DNA of 39,861 nucleotides from Actinomycetota bacterium (GTDB lineage: Bacteria; Actinomycetota; Thermoleophilia; Solirubrobacterales; 70-9): positions 1 to 39,861 of the forward strand of contig JAFDWF010000214.1 in NCBI GenBank assembly GCA_018268575.1, in the 5' to 3' direction. Positions within the stretch are counted from its first letter, which is position 1. Each line of letters starts with the position of its first letter. Of the stretch, positions 16,321 to 26,920 are shown one piece after another. The notes beneath the pieces are model-generated. The model did no database searches, was not told the origin of the DNA, and saw only the letters and a program-made list of their open reading frames with translations. A program made the position numbers and the translations under genes.

Positions 16321-17646
16321 ATGAGAATCGACGACTGGCTCGCTCAACGGGCTCAAAGCTGTCCCGAGCGGACCGCGCTGATCGCCGACGGGGCCGAGGT
16401 CACCTATTCCGAGCTGGAGGCGGAAGCGAGCTGGGTGGCGCGCCGGCTTGCCGCGCAGGGCCTGCGGCGCGGGGCGACCGCGGCGCTGACGATGCATCCG
16501 CGCCGCGAGCAGGTGGTGCTGGTCCACGCTCTGATGAAGGTCGGCGCGGCGCTCCTGCCGCTGAGCCCGCGCCTGACCGAGGCGGAGCGGGCCCAGATCG
16601 TCGAGATGGTCGAGCCGATGGTCGACCTCGACGACCCCGGCCTCCTCACCCAGACCGAGGCCGACCTGCCGATGCTCGGCGAGCACGACACCGACGCGAT
16701 CTGCGCCTACGTCCTCAGCAGCGGCAGCACCGGGGCGCCGAAGCCGATCGGCCTCACCTACGGCAACTTCCTCTGGAGCGCGATGGGGGGCGCCTTCAAC
16801 ATCGGCGTCGACCCCGCCGACCGCTGGCTCTGCTGCGTCCCCCTCAGCCACATCGCCGGCCTCAGCATCGTCATCCGCAGCGCCATCTACGGCACCACCG
16901 CGGTCGTCCACGACGGCTTCGAGGTCGAGCGCGTCGCCCGCTCCCTCGGCGAGGACCGGATCGCCGTCGTCTCCCTGGTCACGACGATGCTCTCGCGCCT
17001 CCTCGACGCGGGCGCCGACCTCTCCGGCCCGCGCGCGATCCTGGTCGGCGGCGGCCCGGTCCCGGAGGCGATCCTGGCCGAGGCGCTGGATCGCGGCGCC
17101 ACCGTCGTCCAGACCTACGGCCTGACCGAGACCTGCTCCCAGGTCACGACCCTCGCCCCCGAGGACGCGCTGCGCAAGCTCGGCTCCGCCGGCCGGCCGC
17201 TGCTCTCCAGCCACGTGCGGATCCGCGACGGCGAGATCCTCGTCCAGGGCCCGACCGTCGCCCCCGGTCGCTGCGACGAGTCGGGCTGGCTCCACACCGG
17301 CGACCTCGGCCACATCGACGACGAAGGCTTCCTCTACGTGCGCGACCGGATCGACGACATGATCGTCACCGGCGGCGAGAACGTCGTCCCCTCCGAGGTC
17401 GAGGAGGTGCTGCTGAACCACCCGGCGGTGGTCGACGCGGCGGTGGTGGGGAGGGAGGACCCCGAGTGGCAGCAGGCGGTGACGGCGGTGGTCGTGCTCG
17501 CGCCGGAGACCGAGGTCACCCCGGACGAGCTCCGCCACCACTGCGCCGAGACCCTGGCCGGCTACAAGGTGCCGAAGCGGGTCGAGCTCGCCGCGGCGCT
17601 GCCGCGCACCCCCTCGGGCAAGTTGATGCGGCGGGCGCTGCGCTGA
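16321..17646 (+). CDS. menE: o-Succinylbenzoate-CoA ligase
   Basis: A 441-residue adenylate-forming enzyme that activates o-succinylbenzoate with ATP and CoA. Motifs in order are the P-loop-like SSGSTGAPKPIGLTYGN (near residue 137), YGLTETCSQV (near 268), HTGDLGHIDDEGFLYVRDRIDDM and the C-terminal catalytic Lys in SGKLMRR. The ATG at 16321 follows GGAG by a good distance and is preferred over the GTG at 16303. It diverges from menA and is separated from ilvC by 51 bp, so it may lead an ilvC transcript as well. Confidence 0.92.
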   Translation: MRIDDWLAQRAQSCPERTALIADGAEVTYSELEAEASWVARRLAAQGLRRGATAALTMHPRREQVVLVHALMKVGAALLPLSPRLTEAERAQIVEMVEPMVDLDDPGLLTQTEADLPMLGEHDTDAICAYVLSSGSTGAPKPIGLTYGNFLWSAMGGAFNIGVDPADRWLCCVPLSHIAGLSIVIRSAIYGTTAVVHDGFEVERVARSLGEDRIAVVSLVTTMLSRLLDAGADLSGPRAILVGGGPVPEAILAEALDRGATVVQTYGLTETCSQVTTLAPEDALRKLGSAGRPLLSSHVRIRDGEILVQGPTVAPGRCDESGWLHTGDLGHIDDEGFLYVRDRIDDMIVTGGENVVPSEVEEVLLNHPAVVDAAVVGREDPEWQQAVTAVVVLAPETEVTPDELRHHCAETLAGYKVPKRVELAAALPRTPSGKLMRRALR

Positions 17647-17697
17647 TCGGGAGCGCGCTCCGCTGGTCAGGGCCGCGCTCCGCTAGCCTCATCGGCC

Positions 17698-18702
<1,005 letters not shown>

Positions 18703-18703
18703 C

Positions 18704-19122
18704 GAGCTCCGGCGGGCGGGTCCTGTCACCGCAGGGGACCCCCGGTGCCTTCCGGTAGCTAAAGCTTCCTCAGGCACCGGCTCCCTACGGTGCCACCCGC
18801 CCGAGGGGGGTTGCTCGGGCCGCGCCACGCTCCCGTGCGTCCTTTTTTTAAGGCTGGAAGGGTCGGAGCGGGGAGTTGCAGGGACGGGTCCGTCCTTTCA
18901 GCTTCAAACGAAGAGGAGCGGTCGGATCCTCCCGGGCGACCCGGAAGCAGCTACCGCGGTCCGAACCCTTCGTCCCAAAAGACCCGTCACGGTTCGGCGG
19001 ATCCGATCGAGCAAGCCCACCTCCCGGGGGGTGGCGCCGTAGGGGGGACCATCCCGAGGAAGCTTTAGCTACCGGAGGGATGGTGGGCCCCTGCGGTGAC
19101 AGGACCCGCCGGGCCGGAGCTC
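18704..19122. repeat. 419-bp foldback element (long imperfect palindrome)
   Basis: There is no gene between ilvC and the cupin gene. The stretch is two inverted copies of an about 205-bp unit. The outer arms 18704-18771 and 19056-19122 share blocks of 10, 23 and 21 identical bases. Complementarity continues inward with mismatches, for example CTACGGTGCCACCC against CTACGGCGCCACCC and TTGCTCG against TTGCTCG, to a centre near 18913. Smaller inverted repeats lie within (CGGGCGGGT/ACCCGCCCG; GGACGG-GT-CCGTCC). The ends are GAGCTCCGG; no target duplication is visible. It could be a non-autonomous foldback transposon, a large structured RNA, or a double-hairpin end to the ilvC transcript. Confidence 0.8.
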
Positions 19123-19151
19123 CCCCCGTCCCTTCCCGTCCCTCCAACCGA

Positions 19152-19559
19152 CTACCGATGCGCCTCCCCGGGCGGCAGCTTCCCGTCCCTCCCGACGTAC
19201 CCATCCTTCCCCCCGACGCAGACGTAGACCGCCTCCTCGGAGTCGCTCAGGTTGCGAAGGCGCCGGTGGGTAGGCGCGTCGACCCAGGCGAGGCCGCCCG
19301 GGCCGAGCTCCTGCGTGGTGCCGTCGCCGAACTCGATCGCCACCCGCCCTGAGTGGATGAAGTAGAGCTCCTCCTGCTCCTCGTGGTAGTGCAGGCCGGT
19401 GGCGTAGGAGGGGGGCAGGACGATCGCGTTGACGCCGAAGGCGCTCACCCCGAGCGCGCCGCGGATCTTGCGGAACCCGGGGCCCTCGCCGAGGTCGTCG
19501 AGGTTGGCGGTGGACCAGCCATCGCCGCGCTCCACCTTGTCGGTCCGTGGCTCGCTCAT
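19152..19559 (-). CDS. Cupin-domain protein
   Basis: A 135-residue single-domain cupin. The first metal motif is HYHEEQEELYFIHSG (about residues 57-71) and the second is GPGGLAWVDAPTHRRLRN (about 87-104), with His and Glu ligands placed as in metal-binding cupins. Such proteins may be small isomerases, dioxygenases or sugar-binding modules; the substrate cannot be told from the sequence. It lies 18 bp downstream of the DUF4389-like gene on the same strand and is probably co-transcribed with it. Confidence 0.75.
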   Translation of the reverse strand: MSEPRTDKVERGDGWSTANLDDLGEGPGFRKIRGALGVSAFGVNAIVLPPSYATGLHYHEEQEELYFIHSGRVAIEFGDGTTQELGPGGLAWVDAPTHRRLRNLSDSEEAVYVCVGGKDGYVGRDGKLPPGEAHR

Positions 19560-19577
19560 CGTCCTGCCCCCCTTCGC

Positions 19578-20219
19578 TCAGCCTGCCGGCGCCGCGGGCG
19601 GGACGTCGCCCGGTGCGGGCGGCGAGGCGACCGCGGCCGTGGTGCCCTTCGCTTTCTCGATGCCGATCGGCGGATAGTCGTCGGTCAGCAGCGCCAGATA
19701 GCCATAGACCCTCGCGTAGAAGCTGTTACAGAAGGTCAGCGCGGTGTCGATCTGCTCGGGCAGGTAGCCGCGGAAGACGATCGTCAGCCAGGCGATGACC
19801 GCGATCCACATGTGCGCGTAGTTGACGGCGTAGGAGACGATCAGCATCGGGATCGCGAGGATGATCCGGAAGAACGCCTTCAACCTGCTCTGGTGCGGCG
19901 CGGGCGGTGCGACCTCGATCCGGATCGGGTAGGTCGGATCGTCGGAGATGCTAAACGGCGGCCACTCGTCGGTCTGCAGGTAGATCCACGCCGAGGTCCG
20001 CACGAAGAAGCGCACGAAGCCCGCGTTGAGGTTGTAGAGGCCCTCTGGGTAGCGCCCGAGGATCACGACCGCCACCCACGCGAACAGGTGGGTGAAGGCG
20101 GCGACGACGTAGTAGACGATGGCGACGATGAGCCACGGGATCGCGAGGATGATCCGGAAGAACGTCGTCGCCCGGTCTTGCTCCGGCTTGAAATCGGCTT
20201 CGTAGGTGACTGGGTACAT
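19578..20219 (-). CDS. DUF4389-like membrane protein with two tandem repeats
   Basis: A 213-residue membrane protein built from two copies of one unit. The first (about residues 14-94) starts RATTFFRIILAIPWLIV and the second (about 110-187) starts RLKAFFRIILAIPMLIV. Each ends in an acidic-proline motif (LQTDEWPPF, LLTDDYPPI). The unit matches the DUF4389 type, whose function is unknown. The tail is rich in Ala, Pro and Thr. The ATG at 20219 follows GGGGAG and begins MYPVTYEAD; the upstream in-frame extension covers the direct repeats and is rejected. It diverges from serC. Confidence 0.75.
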   Translation of the reverse strand: MYPVTYEADFKPEQDRATTFFRIILAIPWLIVAIVYYVVAAFTHLFAWVAVVILGRYPEGLYNLNAGFVRFFVRTSAWIYLQTDEWPPFSISDDPTYPIRIEVAPPAPHQSRLKAFFRIILAIPMLIVSYAVNYAHMWIAVIAWLTIVFRGYLPEQIDTALTFCNSFYARVYGYLALLTDDYPPIGIEKAKGTTAAVASPPAPGDVPPAAPAG

Positions 20220-20238
20220 CTCTCCCCCTAAATGTGGT

Positions 20239-21436
<1,198 letters not shown>

Positions 21437-21449
21437 TTTGCCGCGTCCG

Positions 21450-23033
21450 ATGAAGGTCCTGGTCAAGGAGAAGATCGCCGACACGGGCGTCGACCTGCTG
21501 CGGTCGAAGTTCGACGTCGAGCTCGGGCTCGAGATGAGCGAGGACGAGTTCCACGCCAAGCTGCCCTCCTACGACGCGATCCTGATCCGCAGCGCGACCA
21601 AGATGACGCCGGAGCTGATCGACCTGGCGACCAACCTGAAGGTGATCGGCCGGGCCGGCACCGGGGTCGACAACGTCGACATCCCGGCGGCGACGCGACG
21701 CGGGATCATCGTCGCCAACGCGCCTGAGTCGAACTCGGTGGCCGCCGCCGAGCACACGATCGCGCTCGCCCTGGCGATGTTCCGCAACGTGCCGCAGGCT
21801 CAGGCGACGCTGGTCGACGGTCGCTGGGACAGGGCGAAGTTCAAGGGCGCCGAGCTCTACGGCAAGACGCTCGGCGTGATCGGCTTCGGCCGCATCGGCC
21901 AGCTGGTCGCGCGGCGCGCCCAGAGCTTCGAGATGGAGGTCCTCGCCTACGACAAGTTCGTCTCCGCCGAGCGCTTCCGGGAGCTCGGGGTGGAGGGCGT
22001 CGACGACCTCGCCGAGCTGCTCGGGCGCGCCGACCTGGTCACCCTGCACACGCCGCGGACGCCGGAGACCGAAGGGCTGATCGACGCCGAGGCGATCGCC
22101 GCGATGAAGGACGGCGCCCGCCTGGTCAACTGCGCGCGCGGCGAGCTGGTCGTGCTCGACGATCTCCTCGCCGGGCTCGAGTCGGGCAAGCTGGCGGGCG
22201 CGGCGCTCGACGTCTTCCCCTCGGAGCCGTTCACCGAGCACCCGATCTTCGCCCGCGACGACGTCGTCGTCACCCCCCACCTAGGTGCCTCGACCGCCGA
22301 GGCGCAGGACCGCGCCGGGGTCGTCACCGCCGAGCAGGTGACCGAGGCGCTGACCGGCGGCGTGGTCACCAACGCGGTCAACATCGCCGCCGTGCGGCCG
22401 GAGGAAATGGAGGCGCTGGCGCCGTTCGTCCCCCTCTGCGAAAAGCTCGGGCGCCTGGCGCAGGGGCTGGGGAACGGGTCGGTCGACCGGGTCACCGCCG
22501 AATTCCGCGGCCGGATCGCCTCCTACGACACCCGCCTGCTCGGGATCGCGGTGCTGGTCGGGATCCTCTCCGGCAACACCGAGACGCCGGTGAACCTGGT
22601 CAACGCGCCGCAGATGGCCGAGGAGCGGGGGATCGAGCTGACCGAGACAAAGGACCCGGGCAGCGAGGACTTCACCGAGCTCGTCACCGTGCGGCTCGGC
22701 TCCGGCGATTCCGCGGTCGAGGTCGCCGGCACCGGCGTCGGGCCGAAGAACGTGCCCTATCTTGTCTCGGCCTGGGGCGAGAGCTTCTACCTGCCCTTCG
22801 CCGAGCACATCACGGTGTTCCGGTACCGCGACCAGCCGGGGATGATCGGCCGGGTAGGCACCGCCTTCGGCGATCAGGGCGTGAACATCGTCTCCGCCGC
22901 GGTCGGCGCCGAGAGCGGGGGAGGGGACGCCGCGGTGATGGCGCTGACCACCGACGCGCCGGTCCGCCCCGACGCCCTGCAGACGATCCTCGGGCTAGAC
23001 GGCTTCTCGCTCGGGCGGTCGGTCGACCTCTAG
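21450..23033 (+). CDS. serA: D-3-phosphoglycerate dehydrogenase, long form
   Basis: A 527-residue enzyme that oxidises 3-phosphoglycerate at the start of serine synthesis. It has the long architecture: substrate domain, NAD domain (GVIGFGRIGQLVARRA; conserved HTPRTPETEGLID, NCARGELV and TPHLGASTAEAQDR with the catalytic His), intervening ASB domain and a C-terminal ACT domain (FRYRDQPGMIGRVGTAFGDQGVNI) that usually binds serine for feedback inhibition. The ATG at 21450 gives the normal N terminus MKVLVKEKIADTG; a TTG at 21438 is possible. It lies 13 bp after serC. Confidence 0.93.
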   Translation: MKVLVKEKIADTGVDLLRSKFDVELGLEMSEDEFHAKLPSYDAILIRSATKMTPELIDLATNLKVIGRAGTGVDNVDIPAATRRGIIVANAPESNSVAAAEHTIALALAMFRNVPQAQATLVDGRWDRAKFKGAELYGKTLGVIGFGRIGQLVARRAQSFEMEVLAYDKFVSAERFRELGVEGVDDLAELLGRADLVTLHTPRTPETEGLIDAEAIAAMKDGARLVNCARGELVVLDDLLAGLESGKLAGAALDVFPSEPFTEHPIFARDDVVVTPHLGASTAEAQDRAGVVTAEQVTEALTGGVVTNAVNIAAVRPEEMEALAPFVPLCEKLGRLAQGLGNGSVDRVTAEFRGRIASYDTRLLGIAVLVGILSGNTETPVNLVNAPQMAEERGIELTETKDPGSEDFTELVTVRLGSGDSAVEVAGTGVGPKNVPYLVSAWGESFYLPFAEHITVFRYRDQPGMIGRVGTAFGDQGVNIVSAAVGAESGGGDAAVMALTTDAPVRPDALQTILGLDGFSLGRSVDL

Positions 23034-23112
23034 GCCAGATCGGCCGCCGACGGCGGGCGGAGATGATCTCGGAGCGCCGCAACTCTGTGTCAAAGGATTG
23101 TTAAGGGGTGCG

Positions 23113-23652
23113 ATGAAGCGCATCACCGGACTTGTGCTCGTCGCGGCTCTCGCCGTGGCCGCGTGCCTCGCCGCCGTCTCCGCGTCGGCGAACCAGAACC
23201 CGCGCACCGAATTCGGGCCGGCCGAAAAATCGGTCAACCTGGTGCTCGCCGGGAGCAGCGGCGACGACCGGATCACGATCGAACTCTCGGCCGACGGACG
23301 TTCCTATGAAATCGAATCGGCGACGCCGCTGGAAGTCGGCGGCAGCGTCTGCACCCACCCGCAGAAGCGGCCCGAAGCGCTGCTCTGCGAAGCGGCGCCG
23401 ATCGCCGGCTTCGAAATCAACACCGGCGCCGGGAACGACGTCGTCACCCTCGGCCAGACGGTGCCGGTGCCGGCGACGATCCGCGGCGGCGAAGGCAACG
23501 ACGTGCTGACCGGCGGCGCCGGCCCCGACAAGCTGATCGGCGGCCCGGGCAACGACGTGCTGAACGGGCGCGGCGGCAACGACCTGCTGATCGGCGGCCC
23601 CGGCAACGACGTGCTGAACGGTGGCCCCGGCCAGAACATCCTGCGCCAGTAG
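23113..23652 (+). CDS. Secreted RTX-type calcium-binding repeat protein
   Basis: A 179-residue protein with a signal peptide (MKRITGLVLVAALAVAACLAAVSASA), then an about 85-residue domain of unknown type. The C terminus holds nonapeptide-like RTX repeats (GGEGNDVLT, GGAGPDKLI, GGPGNDVLN, GRGGNDLLI, GGPGNDVLN) that normally form a calcium-bound parallel beta roll. The cysteine in the signal could be read as a lipobox, but the context (VAACLAA) is weak. The ATG at 23113 follows AAGGGG. No secretion system is nearby; it seems Sec-exported. Function unknown. Confidence 0.78.
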   Translation: MKRITGLVLVAALAVAACLAAVSASANQNPRTEFGPAEKSVNLVLAGSSGDDRITIELSADGRSYEIESATPLEVGGSVCTHPQKRPEALLCEAAPIAGFEINTGAGNDVVTLGQTVPVPATIRGGEGNDVLTGGAGPDKLIGGPGNDVLNGRGGNDLLIGGPGNDVLNGGPGQNILRQ

Positions 23653-23694
23653 CCGGGCGCGCCTCGGCGCCGGATGAGCGCCGGTCCTAGTGTC

Positions 23695-25089
23695 CTAGGT
23701 CGTCGCCTCGGCGCGCCGGCCGAAGGGCGCCCCACCGACGAAGATCACGCTGACCGCCAGCCCGACCAGGGCGATCGCGGCATCGAGCCGGAAGCCCGCC
23801 TGGAAGCCGTCGATGAAGGGCGGGATCGCGCCGGAGAAGATCGTCGTCGTCAGGCCCAGCCCGATCGACCCACCGGCGATCTGGAACATGTAGACGATGC
23901 CGCCCGCCAGGCTCGACCGCGATTCGTCGACCGAGGTGACCCCGGCGGTGGTCGCGGTCGGGTAGAAGCTGCCGATCCCGATGCCGAGTACGACCATCCC
24001 CGGCACCAGGGCGCCGTAGCCGGCGCCCGCGCCGACGAGCGAGAAGAGGATCGCGGCGGCGGCCATGCAGCCGGCCCCGATCACCGCCAGCCGCTTCGCC
24101 CCGAGCCGCGTGTAGAGCGGTCCGGCGAGGAAGGAGACGAGGGCGAAGGTAGCCAGCGCCGGCAACATCCCGAGCCCCGCTTCGAGCGGCGAGAAGCCGA
24201 GTTCGGTCTCCATGAACTGGGGCAGGTAGAGGAGCGCGGCGAAGAAGGTCGCCGACATGCAGAGAATCGCCACGCAGGAGCCGGCGAAGTCGCGGTTGGA
24301 GATCACGTCGCGGGGGATCAGGGCGTGGCGGCCGGCGCGGCGCTCGAGCGGCGGGAAGACGCCGACCCCGATCACGGCGATCGCCAGCATCGCGATCACC
24401 CGCGGGTCGCCCCAGCCCCAGTCGTCGACCTGGTCGAGGGCGATCAGCAGCGAGACGAGCCCGAGCGAGATCGCGATGATCCCGGCGTAGTCGATCCGGT
24501 GGTCTGGGGCCTCGGGCTCGGTGAGGTGGACGCTCGACCAGACGACGGCAACCGCGAAGGCCGCGATCGGCACGTTGAGGAAGAAGATCCAGCGCCAGCT
24601 GGCGAGGTCGGTGAGGATGCCGCCGATCAGCGGGCCCGCCGCGTTGCCGAGCCCCGCCGCGCCGATGATGATCCCGCCCGCCAGGCCCGCCTTGTCCTCG
24701 GGCAGGATCTCGTAGGTCATGCCGAGGATCGCGGGCCACATCAGGGCGCCGCCGATCCCCATCAGCGCGCGGGTGACGATCAGGAAGGCCTCGGTCGGCG
24801 CGGCGCCCCCGGCGGCCGACATCAGGGCGAAGATCGCCGCGCCGACGAAGAAGGAGACGCGGCGCCCGAACATGTCGGCAAGCCGCCCGCCGGTCACGAT
24901 CAGCACCCCGAAGGTCAGCGCGTAGGCGTTCACCACCCACTGGATCGTGTTGATGTTGGTGGCGAAGTCCTTCTCCATCGTCGGCAGCGCGACGTTGACC
25001 GCGGAGAAGTCGTTGGCGATCACGAAGACCGCGGCCCCCATCGCGAAGAGCGCCGTCCAGTTGATCGCCTTGCGCGTCCCAGCCTCCAT
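23695..25089 (-). CDS. MFS transporter, DHA2 (14-helix drug:H+ antiporter) type
   Basis: A 464-residue multi-pass protein. The N-terminal helix carries FVIANDFSAVNVALPTMEKDF and is followed by QWVVNAYALTFGVLIVTGGRLADMFGRR (MFS motif A) and the family-typical RALMGIGGALMWPAILGM...GLGNAAGPLIGG (motif C). About 14 hydrophobic segments are visible. The ATG at 25089 is preferred because the upstream frame lies over the divergent promoter. A TACCCT box 8 nt before it mirrors the one for the leucine leader peptide. It probably exports a small hydrophobic compound; the shared promoter raises the possibility of an amino-acid-pathway link. Confidence 0.83.
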   Translation of the reverse strand: MEAGTRKAINWTALFAMGAAVFVIANDFSAVNVALPTMEKDFATNINTIQWVVNAYALTFGVLIVTGGRLADMFGRRVSFFVGAAIFALMSAAGGAAPTEAFLIVTRALMGIGGALMWPAILGMTYEILPEDKAGLAGGIIIGAAGLGNAAGPLIGGILTDLASWRWIFFLNVPIAAFAVAVVWSSVHLTEPEAPDHRIDYAGIIAISLGLVSLLIALDQVDDWGWGDPRVIAMLAIAVIGVGVFPPLERRAGRHALIPRDVISNRDFAGSCVAILCMSATFFAALLYLPQFMETELGFSPLEAGLGMLPALATFALVSFLAGPLYTRLGAKRLAVIGAGCMAAAAILFSLVGAGAGYGALVPGMVVLGIGIGSFYPTATTAGVTSVDESRSSLAGGIVYMFQIAGGSIGLGLTTTIFSGAIPPFIDGFQAGFRLDAAIALVGLAVSVIFVGGAPFGRRAEATT

Positions 25090-25097
25090 CCGGCGGC

Positions 25098-25131
25098 AGG
25101 GTACGTCACCGACCCCACGGTGCGCTACCCT
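25098..25131. promoter_or_regulatory. Symmetric divergent promoter, MFS exporter and leu leader
   Basis: AGGGTA (25098-25103; TACCCT on the minus strand) and TACCCT (25126-25131) are placed symmetrically about 25114.5. The inner dyad CACCG-N6-CGGTG (25107-25122) has the same centre. Each box lies 5-8 nt from the start codon of its gene. This looks like two face-to-face leaderless promoters sharing one operator-like dyad. Confidence 0.6.
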
Positions 25132-25136
25132 CCGCG

Positions 25137-25202
25137 ATGGAAATGGCCTTTCCGCTGAACAGCCTCGCGCTTCTCCTTCTCCTCCCCCCTCGGGGGGAAT
25201 AG
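25137..25202 (+). CDS. leuL: Leucine leader peptide of the leuA attenuator
   Basis: A 21-residue open frame, ATG at 25137 to TAG at 25200. It contains NSLALLLLLPPRG, with five consecutive leucine codons (CTT CTC CTT CTC CTC, 25170-25184) and two further leucines before them. This is the classic form of a leader peptide that senses leucyl-tRNA. It precedes leuA by 67 bp. The start is 5 nt after a TACCCT box, so it may be the first codon of the transcript. Function is inferred from sequence form and position. Confidence 0.8.
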   Translation: MEMAFPLNSLALLLLLPPRGE

Positions 25203-25240
25203 CGCTGGGCGGCGCGATAGCCGCGAGAGACAAAAGGCCA
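25144..25240 (+). promoter_or_regulatory. Candidate leuA attenuator structures
   Basis: Right after the leucine codons a CCCCCC-TC-GGGGGG hairpin forms (25184-25197). A GCGGC-N6-GCCGC hairpin follows (25209-25224). CTCGCG (25164-25169) can pair with CGCGAG (25222-25227), which would break the second hairpin. TGGCCTTT (25144-25151) pairs with AAAGGCCA (25233-25240). These mutually exclusive pairings fit attenuation. There is no clear U-tract, so the read-out may be translational or Rho-dependent. Confidence 0.55.
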
Positions 25241-25269
25241 ATCAGGATTCAGAGAGAAGGAGAGGTCCG

Positions 25270-26877
25270 ATGGGACCGAAAGACACCGACGTAAGCGCTT
25301 CATCCGACGCCAACCGCGTCCAGATCTTCGACACCACGCTGCGCGACGGCGAGCAGTCGCCCGGCATCTCCCTCAACGCGGCGGAGAAGGTGGAGATCGC
25401 CCAGCAACTGGCGCGGCTGGGGGTCGACGTGATCGAGGCGGGCTTCCCGATCGCCTCGCCGGGTGACTTCGAGGCCGTCCAGGCGATCGCCCGGAAGGTC
25501 GAAGGGCCGGTCATCTGCGGCCTGTCGCGCACCCACAAGGCGGACATCGACGCTGCCTGGGGGGCGATCAAGGACGCCGAACGGCCGCGCATCCACACCT
25601 TCATCTCGACCTCCGACATCCACATCGAGCACCAGATGCGGACCGACCGCGAGGACGTCAAGGGCCAGGCCAAGGCGGCGGTGACGACGGCCAAGGCCTA
25701 CTGCGAGGACGTCGAGTTCTCGCCGATGGACGCGACCCGCTCGGACCTCGAGTTCACCGCCGAGGTGCTGCAGATCGCTATCGACGCCGGGGCGACGGTG
25801 ATCAACGTCCCCGACACGGTCGGCTACGCGACGCCGGAGGAGTACGCGGCGATGTGGCGCCGCTTCTACGAGCTGGTGCCGGCGCTGCGCAACGTCGAAA
25901 CCTCGGTCCACTGCCACGACGACCTGGGGCTGGCGGTCGCCAACTCCTACGCCGGGGTGATGGCCGGGTGCCGCCAGGTGGAGTGTGCGATCAACGGCCT
26001 GGGCGAGCGCGCCGGCAACTGCTCGCTGGAGGAGATCGCGATGCTGGTCCGCGTCCGCGAGGACCTGCACGGCTTCACCACCGGCATCAACAGCCTCGAG
26101 ATCGCCCGCACCAGTCGCCTGGTCAGCCGCCTGACCGGCTACCCGGTGCAGCCGAACAAGGCGATCGTGGGACGGAACGCCTTCGCCCACGAGTCGGGGA
26201 TCCACCAGGATGGGGTGCTGAAGGAGCGCACCACCTTCGAGATCATGGACGCGACCGAAGTGGGCCTGGAGTCCAACTCGATCGTGCTCGGCAAGCACTC
26301 CGGCCGCCACGCGCTGAAAGACGCCCTGGAGCAGCTGGGCTACAAGGTCGAGGGCGGTGCCCTCAACTCGGCCTTCAAGGCGTTCAAGGAGGTGGCCGAC
26401 CGCAAGAAGCAGGTCACCGCGCTGGACCTGGAGGCGATCGTCTCCGACGAGATGCGCGACCGCGCCGACGCCCACGAGCTGGCCTCCTTCGAGGTCACCG
26501 CGGCGAGCGGCAAGGAGCCGATGGCGAAGATCGGCGTCACCCTGCCCTCGGGCGAGGAGGTCGTCGGCGAGTCCACCGGCGACGGCCCGATCGACGCGAT
26601 CTTCCGCGCCATCCAGGTGGCGACCGGGGTCGAGTCGGAGCTGGTCAAGTACACGGTCGAGGCGGTGACCGGGGGGGAGGACGCCCTCGGTCAGACCACC
26701 GTGATGCTGCGCACCAACGGCACCCTGGCCTCCGGCTCGGGCGTCGCCACCGACATCATCGAGGCCAGCGCCCGCGCCTACCTGAGGGCGCTGTCCAACA
26801 GCCTCGAAGGCGCCGCGACGCGCGAGGCCGAGGCGGCGACGGCCGAGGCCGCGGTCGAGCGCACTCCGGGCCCGTAG
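25270..26877 (+). CDS. leuA: 2-Isopropylmalate synthase
   Basis: A 535-residue enzyme that condenses acetyl-CoA with 2-ketoisovalerate in the first committed leucine step. The TIM-barrel part has FDTTLRDGEQSPGISL (metal and catalytic residues) and the HxH metal motif in VHCHDDLGLAVANS near residue 216; a C-terminal LeuA regulatory domain (about 390-510) normally binds leucine. FAHESGIHQDGVLKERTTFEIM is characteristic of LeuA rather than CimA. The ATG follows a good Shine-Dalgarno (AAGGAG, 25258-25263), unlike most transcript-leading genes here, as expected if translation of the leader peptide comes first. Confidence 0.95.
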   Translation: MGPKDTDVSASSDANRVQIFDTTLRDGEQSPGISLNAAEKVEIAQQLARLGVDVIEAGFPIASPGDFEAVQAIARKVEGPVICGLSRTHKADIDAAWGAIKDAERPRIHTFISTSDIHIEHQMRTDREDVKGQAKAAVTTAKAYCEDVEFSPMDATRSDLEFTAEVLQIAIDAGATVINVPDTVGYATPEEYAAMWRRFYELVPALRNVETSVHCHDDLGLAVANSYAGVMAGCRQVECAINGLGERAGNCSLEEIAMLVRVREDLHGFTTGINSLEIARTSRLVSRLTGYPVQPNKAIVGRNAFAHESGIHQDGVLKERTTFEIMDATEVGLESNSIVLGKHSGRHALKDALEQLGYKVEGGALNSAFKAFKEVADRKKQVTALDLEAIVSDEMRDRADAHELASFEVTAASGKEPMAKIGVTLPSGEEVVGESTGDGPIDAIFRAIQVATGVESELVKYTVEAVTGGEDALGQTTVMLRTNGTLASGSGVATDIIEASARAYLRALSNSLEGAATREAEAATAEAAVERTPGP

Positions 26878-26920
26878 TGAACCACGGCACGCTTTCGGCA
26901 CTTCGAAGCGTCTGAGAAGT

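Noticed and set aside
18820..18849. Rho-independent terminator with a T7 tract after ilvC
   Set aside because: The stem before the T run is only about 4 bp, and the segment belongs to the foldback element whose other half has a matching imperfect stretch.
18848..19204. 118-codon minus-strand ORF in the foldback region
   Set aside because: It spans the palindromic element, has no Shine-Dalgarno or family signal, and overlaps the start of the cupin gene's 3' region.
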